Shown one piece after another: positions 59,065 through 64,000 of a DNA stretch of 64,000 nucleotides. Source of the DNA: Flavobacterium crassostreae. Its GTDB lineage: Bacteria; Bacteroidota; Bacteroidia; Flavobacteriales; Flavobacteriaceae. Location of the stretch: the NCBI RefSeq assembly GCF_001831475.1, contig NZ_CP017688.1:1984001-2048000 (forward strand). Reading direction: 5' to 3'. The position numbers were made by a program, and so were the translations under genes. Within the stretch, counting starts at the first letter, position 1. Every line of letters begins with the position of its first letter. Under the pieces are notes generated by a model, which did no database searches, was not told the DNA's origin, and saw nothing but the letters and a program-made list of their open reading frames with translations.

Positions 59065-62000
59065 ATGAGTATAAATTTTTCAGAACTTAGTCATGAAAAA
59101 CTAGTAGAGGTTGCTAAAAATCAAGCAGAATTACTGGATCGTTTGCAAAAAAAAGAAGCTCAAAAGAAGCCCGTAACCACACTTTTCAAAAACAAAAAGG
59201 TATCTAAATTAGAAAAAAGCGAAAAACGCTTTCGGGCTTTGGTAGAAAACAACGAAGGGATTATTACAGTTCTAAACAAAGATTTTAAAACTATTTTTCG
59301 GAGTGTTTCTTCTGCTCGCATAACTGGATATTCTGATGAAGAGTTCAATGCCATCCAAAAAGAAGATTATTTTCATCCAGATTACTTAAACTATGTTGCG
59401 GTATTATTCCAAGCAGTATTGGATAATCCGGGGCAGTTATACCCTGCTTTGTTTCAAATAAAACACAAAAAAGGGCATTACATTTGGCTAGAAGGAGTAC
59501 TCAATAACAAACTGAACGACAAATACGTTGCTGGTATTCTAGCCAATTTTAGAGACGTTACCGAAAAAATGGCTTTTAATAGAGCCTTACAAAAAGAACG
59601 AGATATATTTGCTAAAATTGCCGCAACCTCGCCAGGGTTGATTTATTCTATGGCCCAAAATTTAGATGGCTCCTTGAGCTATTTGTATGCTAGCGAGGCG
59701 ATAAGTGAAATTTATGGTTTTACTTTTGAACAAATTAAAAACCATACCAATAAGGTCATGGAGTGCATCCACCCCGAAGACGTTACAGAAATAAATCAAA
59801 AAATAACCAATACCAAAACCAAACTCGTCCCTCTAAAAGGGGTTTATAGGTATTTTCATCCTACCAAAGGATTGGTTTGGCACGAGGTCAACTCGTTGCC
59901 TGTAGTAGCCCCAGATGGAACGGTGGTTTGTCATGGAATTATTACCGATATTACGGAGCGCATCCGTGCAGAACAAAAAATTATTAAAAGCAATAGGCTC
60001 TACTTGTTTATCAGTCAAATCAACCAAATGATTGTACGGACTACACAGGAAGAAACCCTATTTAAGGAGGCTTGTAAAATTGCAGTAGAGTACGGCAAAT
60101 TTAAAATGGTCTGGATTGGTCTGTTAGATCCCGAATCCAACAAAATAACCCCCACGGTAGTGGCGGGAGAGGATCTTGGCTATATAGAGATCATCCAACA
60201 AAAATTAGCAAACCCAGTATTAGAATCCAGAGGCCCCGTAGGCACAGTGATCCGAAGCAATAAATATGTAGTTTGTAATGACATTGCCAAGGATAAAATA
60301 ATGCAACCATGGAGTCAAGAAGCCTTAGCTAGAGGTTACCATTCTTTAATGTGTTTGCCTATTAAAAAATTTGGAAAAACAATAGGGGTTTTTAATTTTT
60401 ACTCCAGTGAAAAACTATTTTTTGATCTGGAAGAAATTAATTTACTCCAAGAAGCCACCCAAGATGTTGCTTTTGCTTTAGAAATCATAGAAAAAGATCA
60501 AAAAAGCAAAAAAGCAGAAGCGGCTATTTACCAAAGTGAAAAAAGATACTATACCCTGACAGAGGCATCCCCAGTGGGTATTTTTAGATCCGATACTTTA
60601 GGAAACACAACGTATGTAAACCCAAGGTGGACCCAAATATCGGGATTGACACAGCAACAAGCTTTAGGTACTGGTTGGTTGCATGCAGTACATAAGGAAG
60701 ACAAAAGACTTTTGCTGAAAAATTGGAAAAAAGCAATTGCGAACCATGAAAATTTTTCTTTCGAGTTTCGGTTCATCAGACCAGACAATACCATTACTTG
60801 GGTTATGGGGCAGGCTATTGCCGAAAAAAATGCCCACAAGGAGGTTGTTGGCTACATTGGTACAGTTACAGAAATTACCAAACGAAAAATTACTGAACAA
60901 GCACTCCAACGAAGCGAGGAACGCTACAGAGGCTTACTCAATAATTTGGATGCAGGTATTGTAGCCTACAAGCCAGATTATTCTATAATTATGAGCAATT
61001 TAAAAGCCTCTGAATTGTTAGGGTTCGATGTTCAGGAAATGATTATAAACAAAAAATGTGTCAACTATTGGGAGTTTTTGAATGACGATGGAACTGTAAT
61101 GGCAAAAGAAAATTTTCCGATAAATCAAATTCTGGGCCATGCGAAACCCCTAAAGAATTTTATTATTAGAATTAACCATTCTAAAGAACTACAAAATAAA
61201 TGGGTTTTAGTCAATGGGTTTCCTATTTTGGATGAAAAAGGTAAAATAGTAGAGGTAGTTATCAGTTTTATTGATATTACTCTAAAGCGGCAAATGGAAA
61301 TAGAAATAAACAAGTCAAAAGAAATAGCAGAATCTGCAAACAAGGCCAAAACAGATTTCTTGGCCAATATGAGTCACGAGATACGAACCCCTCTAAACGG
61401 TATTATTGGTTTTACCCATTTATTAAAAAAGTCCAAATTAGATGCCGATCAATCCAAATACATGGCTACGGTTCATGAATCTGCTAAATCATTAATGCAG
61501 ATTGTTAATGATGTTCTTGATTTTTCTAAAATAGAATCTGGCAAACTAGAGTTACATCTCGAAAGGGTGCATTTGAGCCAACTTTGTAGCCAGGTTATGG
61601 CTTTATTTCAGCATGAGGCAAATACCAAAAACATAGTTTTAGAACTTGCCCTTTCTAACGAACTACCCAAACAAGTCTTGGTCGATGTAATGCGGCTAAA
61701 ACAAGTCTTGGTCAATTTGCTGAGTAATGCTTTAAAATTGACCGACTCCGGAACTATAAAACTAGACGTCTCTGTGATAAAACGTTCTAAAAACAAACGG
61801 TGTACCATTATGTTTTCGGTACAAGATACCGGAATAGGAATACAAAAAAACAACACCCAAAAAATATTTGATTCTTTTGTACAAGAAGACAATTCCACCA
61901 GCCGGAAATTTGGAGGTACTGGTCTTGGTTTGACCATTTCCAACCAATTGTTGGCTTTAATGGGCAGCGTTCTGTCTGTGGAGAGTGAGTATGGTCAAGG

Positions 62001-62484
62001 GAGTAATTTTTTCTTTACCATTCAATTGCAGGTAGAAAGCAGTAACAACTCCAAGTCTAGTTCCAAGAAAATTAAAAAGGCAGTCCCAAAGGCGGCATTG
62101 CTTAAAACACTAGGGCCAAAAAATATTCTTATTGTAGAAGACAACAAAATAAACATGTTATTGGCCAAAAAATTATTAAAAAGAATTTTGCCAAATGCCA
62201 CCATTTATGAAGCAGTTGATGGTAATGAAGCAGTTGATAAATTTAAACAACTAGCCATAGATATTATATTTATGGACATACAAATGCCCAATAAAAATGG
62301 CTACCAAGCCGCTACAGAAATTAGAGCCATGCAAAAAGAAATTCCGATACCTATAATTGCTATAACAGCAGGAATACTGGCAGGCGAAAAAGAAAAATGC
62401 TTTCAATCAGGTATGAACGACTACTTGCCCAAACCCATTAATATTTCGGACTTAAAAAAAATAACTACAAAATGGATGTATTAA
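59065..62484 (+). CDS. Cytosolic hybrid histidine kinase with four PAS domains and GAF
   Basis: 1139 residues, no signal peptide or membrane segment. Coiled-coil start, PAS (about 50-165), PAS (175-300), GAF (310-470), PAS (485-610), PAS (615-745), HisKA with phosphoacceptor H771 (FLANMSHEIRTPLNG), HATPase (about 875-990; N box LVNLLSNALKLT, DTGIGI and GGTGLGL), and a receiver with D1071 (IIFMDIQMPNKNG, preceded by ILIVEDNKIN). A soluble redox-, gas- or small-molecule-type sensor is suggested. No response regulator or Hpt gene is adjacent, so the partner is elsewhere. Confidence 0.92.
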   Translation: MSINFSELSHEKLVEVAKNQAELLDRLQKKEAQKKPVTTLFKNKKVSKLEKSEKRFRALVENNEGIITVLNKDFKTIFRSVSSARITGYSDEEFNAIQKEDYFHPDYLNYVAVLFQAVLDNPGQLYPALFQIKHKKGHYIWLEGVLNNKLNDKYVAGILANFRDVTEKMAFNRALQKERDIFAKIAATSPGLIYSMAQNLDGSLSYLYASEAISEIYGFTFEQIKNHTNKVMECIHPEDVTEINQKITNTKTKLVPLKGVYRYFHPTKGLVWHEVNSLPVVAPDGTVVCHGIITDITERIRAEQKIIKSNRLYLFISQINQMIVRTTQEETLFKEACKIAVEYGKFKMVWIGLLDPESNKITPTVVAGEDLGYIEIIQQKLANPVLESRGPVGTVIRSNKYVVCNDIAKDKIMQPWSQEALARGYHSLMCLPIKKFGKTIGVFNFYSSEKLFFDLEEINLLQEATQDVAFALEIIEKDQKSKKAEAAIYQSEKRYYTLTEASPVGIFRSDTLGNTTYVNPRWTQISGLTQQQALGTGWLHAVHKEDKRLLLKNWKKAIANHENFSFEFRFIRPDNTITWVMGQAIAEKNAHKEVVGYIGTVTEITKRKITEQALQRSEERYRGLLNNLDAGIVAYKPDYSIIMSNLKASELLGFDVQEMIINKKCVNYWEFLNDDGTVMAKENFPINQILGHAKPLKNFIIRINHSKELQNKWVLVNGFPILDEKGKIVEVVISFIDITLKRQMEIEINKSKEIAESANKAKTDFLANMSHEIRTPLNGIIGFTHLLKKSKLDADQSKYMATVHESAKSLMQIVNDVLDFSKIESGKLELHLERVHLSQLCSQVMALFQHEANTKNIVLELALSNELPKQVLVDVMRLKQVLVNLLSNALKLTDSGTIKLDVSVIKRSKNKRCTIMFSVQDTGIGIQKNNTQKIFDSFVQEDNSTSRKFGGTGLGLTISNQLLALMGSVLSVESEYGQGSNFFFTIQLQVESSNNSKSSSKKIKKAVPKAALLKTLGPKNILIVEDNKINMLLAKKLLKRILPNATIYEAVDGNEAVDKFKQLAIDIIFMDIQMPNKNGYQAATEIRAMQKEIPIPIIAITAGILAGEKEKCFQSGMNDYLPKPINISDLKKITTKWMY

Positions 62485-62515
62485 AACCGAATACTTAGCA
62501 GGCTTTACGTTGTCT

Positions 62516-63640
62516 TTAATTGGTTTTTTTATAACTCCAAATAGCCAATAAATTACTAACAAAAGCATAAAAAACAATGCTATAGAATGGCGTTGCAATA
62601 GCATCAAAAGAAGCTCCTTTGAGTAATACCATTCGGATAACTTGCACGTAATACCGAATAGGGTTTAATAAAGTAAGTTGCTGCGCCCAATCTGGCATGC
62701 TTTCGATGGGAGTAAACAAACCACTCATTAAAATAAATAACACCGTAATAAACCAAGCAATAAACATGGCTTGTTGTTGGGTATTGGTAAAATTAGAAAT
62801 AAACAAACCAATACCCAAAATAACCAATAAATACACGGATGTAAAAAGGTAAAGCAACCCGATACTACCTAACATTGGGATTGCAAAAACTATTTTGGCA
62901 AGAACCAATCCTACGCTCAAAATTAGCAAACCTAATAACCAGAACGGAAATAATTTTCCTATAATAAATTGGTATTTTTTTATGGGAGTGGCATTAATCT
63001 GCTCTAGGGTTCCCATCTCTTTTTCACGTACTATATTCATGGCAGACAAAAACAAAGTAAGCATGGTTACCAGCAAAACCAAAATACCCGGTACCATAAG
63101 CGTTTTATAATTTAAGCTGTTGTTATACCAAAACAGAGGTATGGCAATACTGTTTTTGGGTGGTGCCAATACCTGGGATTTAGCGCTATTCCATTTGGTG
63201 GATACCATTGGATCAAAACTTCGAATAATCTGCGTTACATAAGCACTTTGTACTCCTGCTGCTGCTCCATCAATAGCGTTGATACGCACAGATAGTGGAG
63301 ATTTATTTTGGGTTACCAATTGACGTTCAAAATGATTTGGGATTTCGATAACTACTGCTATTGTGCCTTTTTTCATTGCTAAATCGGCTTCTTTTTTAGT
63401 ATCAAAAGGAGGGAACATTACAAAATAATCCGAAGATTGAAACTTGTGGATCAACGCTCTAGAGGCCGCAGAGTGGTCATGGTCTATATAGGATATGGCT
63501 ATGTTTTTTACCTCAAAACTAGCTGCATTGGATAGTATTATTAATTGTAAAAATGGCAAAACAAACAGAATAGGCAACATGGCCTTATTCCTGAAAATTT
63601 GTTTAAATTCTTTTTGTATTATAAATAATATAGTTCTCAT
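62516..63640 (-). CDS. ABC-2 type transporter permease
   Basis: 374 residues with an N-terminal membrane helix (about 20-40), a long extracytoplasmic region (about 45-175) and five more C-terminal helices (about 180-370). Matches the YhhJ/YbhS/YbhR type of ABC-2 permease: FRNKAMLPILFVLPFLQLIIL at the start, REKEMGTLEQINATPIKKYQFIIGK (conserved coupling block) and FTPIESMPDWAQ near the end. The following gene is its paralogue. No ATPase subunit lies in the window, probably beyond the end. Confidence 0.92.
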   Translation of the reverse strand: MRTILFIIQKEFKQIFRNKAMLPILFVLPFLQLIILSNAASFEVKNIAISYIDHDHSAASRALIHKFQSSDYFVMFPPFDTKKEADLAMKKGTIAVVIEIPNHFERQLVTQNKSPLSVRINAIDGAAAGVQSAYVTQIIRSFDPMVSTKWNSAKSQVLAPPKNSIAIPLFWYNNSLNYKTLMVPGILVLLVTMLTLFLSAMNIVREKEMGTLEQINATPIKKYQFIIGKLFPFWLLGLLILSVGLVLAKIVFAIPMLGSIGLLYLFTSVYLLVILGIGLFISNFTNTQQQAMFIAWFITVLFILMSGLFTPIESMPDWAQQLTLLNPIRYYVQVIRMVLLKGASFDAIATPFYSIVFYAFVSNLLAIWSYKKTN

Positions 63641-63752
63641 TTTTGTATTTTTATAAAAATTAGCTAAAAGTATTGGAGCCCAACAAAGCTTTTGGTATTG
63701 TTTTTTTAGAACTCAAAATGGGGGAGTACCAAGAGGCAGGTAGCCTTAAAAC

Positions 63753-64000
63753 TTATTCTAATCTAATTTTATATTTTTGGATGCTCCATCCTATAAAAAA
63801 AAGCATCATTACAAATAGTATAAGGGTTTCTTTCCAGATGAGTGCAAAAGAAGCTCCCTTTAGCATAATGGCTTTTAGAATGATAATAAACCACTTTGCA
63901 GGAATAATATTACTGATTAACTGCAAAGGTAATGGCATGCTGGATATCGGAAAAATAAATCCCGAAAGAATAATTACCGGTAGCATCAATCCCATTAACG
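63753..64000 (-). CDS. ABC-2 type transporter permease, C-terminal part (cut by window edge)
   Basis: At least 82 codons, continuing past position 64000 at its 5' end. Sequence LPVIILSGFIFPISSMPLPLQ and IIPAKWFIIILKAIMLKGASF closely parallels the C-terminal block of the neighbouring permease (FTPIESMPDWAQ, VIRMVLLKGASF), so the two are tandem paralogues forming one transporter. Two or three terminal membrane helices visible. The intergenic gap is 112 nt. Confidence 0.85.
   Translation of the reverse strand, partial: LMGLMLPVIILSGFIFPISSMPLPLQLISNIIPAKWFIIILKAIMLKGASFALIWKETLILFVMMLFFIGWSIQKYKIRLE

Overview
The window looks like chromosome of a Flavobacterium-type member of the Bacteroidota. 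It is AT-rich. Its -7 boxes match TAnnTTTG, several with an upstream TTG, which is the Bacteroidota promoter form, and Shine-Dalgarno sequences are mostly lacking. Two secreted proteins carry type IX secretion (T9SS) C-terminal sorting domains, and the T9SS regulator PorX is encoded. No phage, IS element, rRNA operon or CRISPR array is visible. Most of the window is housekeeping sequence in short operons.

Layout. 1-6000: start of a lipoprotein gene, a class V aminotransferase, SelO, a lipid A-type acyltransferase, rhomboid protease, SIMPL protein and tRNA-Tyr. 6.1-9.9 kb: a TlpA-like thioredoxin lipoprotein gene split by an in-frame TGA, then a T9SS-exported M43 metalloprotease. 10-13 kb: KdsB, a K+ channel, a spermidine-synthase-like protein and a PlsC-type acyltransferase. 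13-19 kb: an XRE regulator divergent from an M14 peptidase across an operator-rich spacer, Lrp/AsnC regulator, PEP carboxylase, DinB protein and an inosine/uracil glycosylase. 19-25.6 kb: RecQ, then an acidic protein, a deoxyhypusine-synthase-like enzyme and arginine decarboxylase (a polyamine cluster), then AroB. 25.6-34.7 kb: O-antigen ligase/TPR protein, RsmD, DUF3822 protein, Ung, alanine dehydrogenase, TsaE and PorX.

35-43 kb: DUF1697 protein, Dph6-like ligase, M1 aminopeptidase, TSUP transporter, UvrD-type helicase and YciO/Sua5-family protein. 43.2-45 kb is the most accessory-looking part: a gene relic, a 55-nt near-perfect palindrome and a T9SS beta-propeller protein. 45-52 kb: OmpA lipoprotein, glycosyltransferase, HsdR-N-like protein, HolA, small membrane proteins, EttA and an unrecognised lipoprotein. 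52-58.7 kb: a TolC/adaptor/RND efflux operon with two small accessory genes. 59 kb to the end: a cytosolic multi-PAS hybrid histidine kinase and two ABC-2 permeases, the second cut by the window edge.

The best leads are: (i) repeated TTTAC-N4-GTAAA operators between the XRE regulator and the M14 peptidase, two of them on the -7 boxes; (ii) the in-frame TGA that separates the two domains of the TlpA-like protein; (iii) a dispersed intergenic repeat bounded by GGGCGTG and CCCTCACGC, one copy lying inside the efflux operon; (iv) the arginine decarboxylase/DHS-like/acidic-protein cluster, which may serve homospermidine synthesis; (v) a 55-nt palindrome beside a decayed secreted-protein gene. I did not find one clearly new multi-gene defence or metabolic system.
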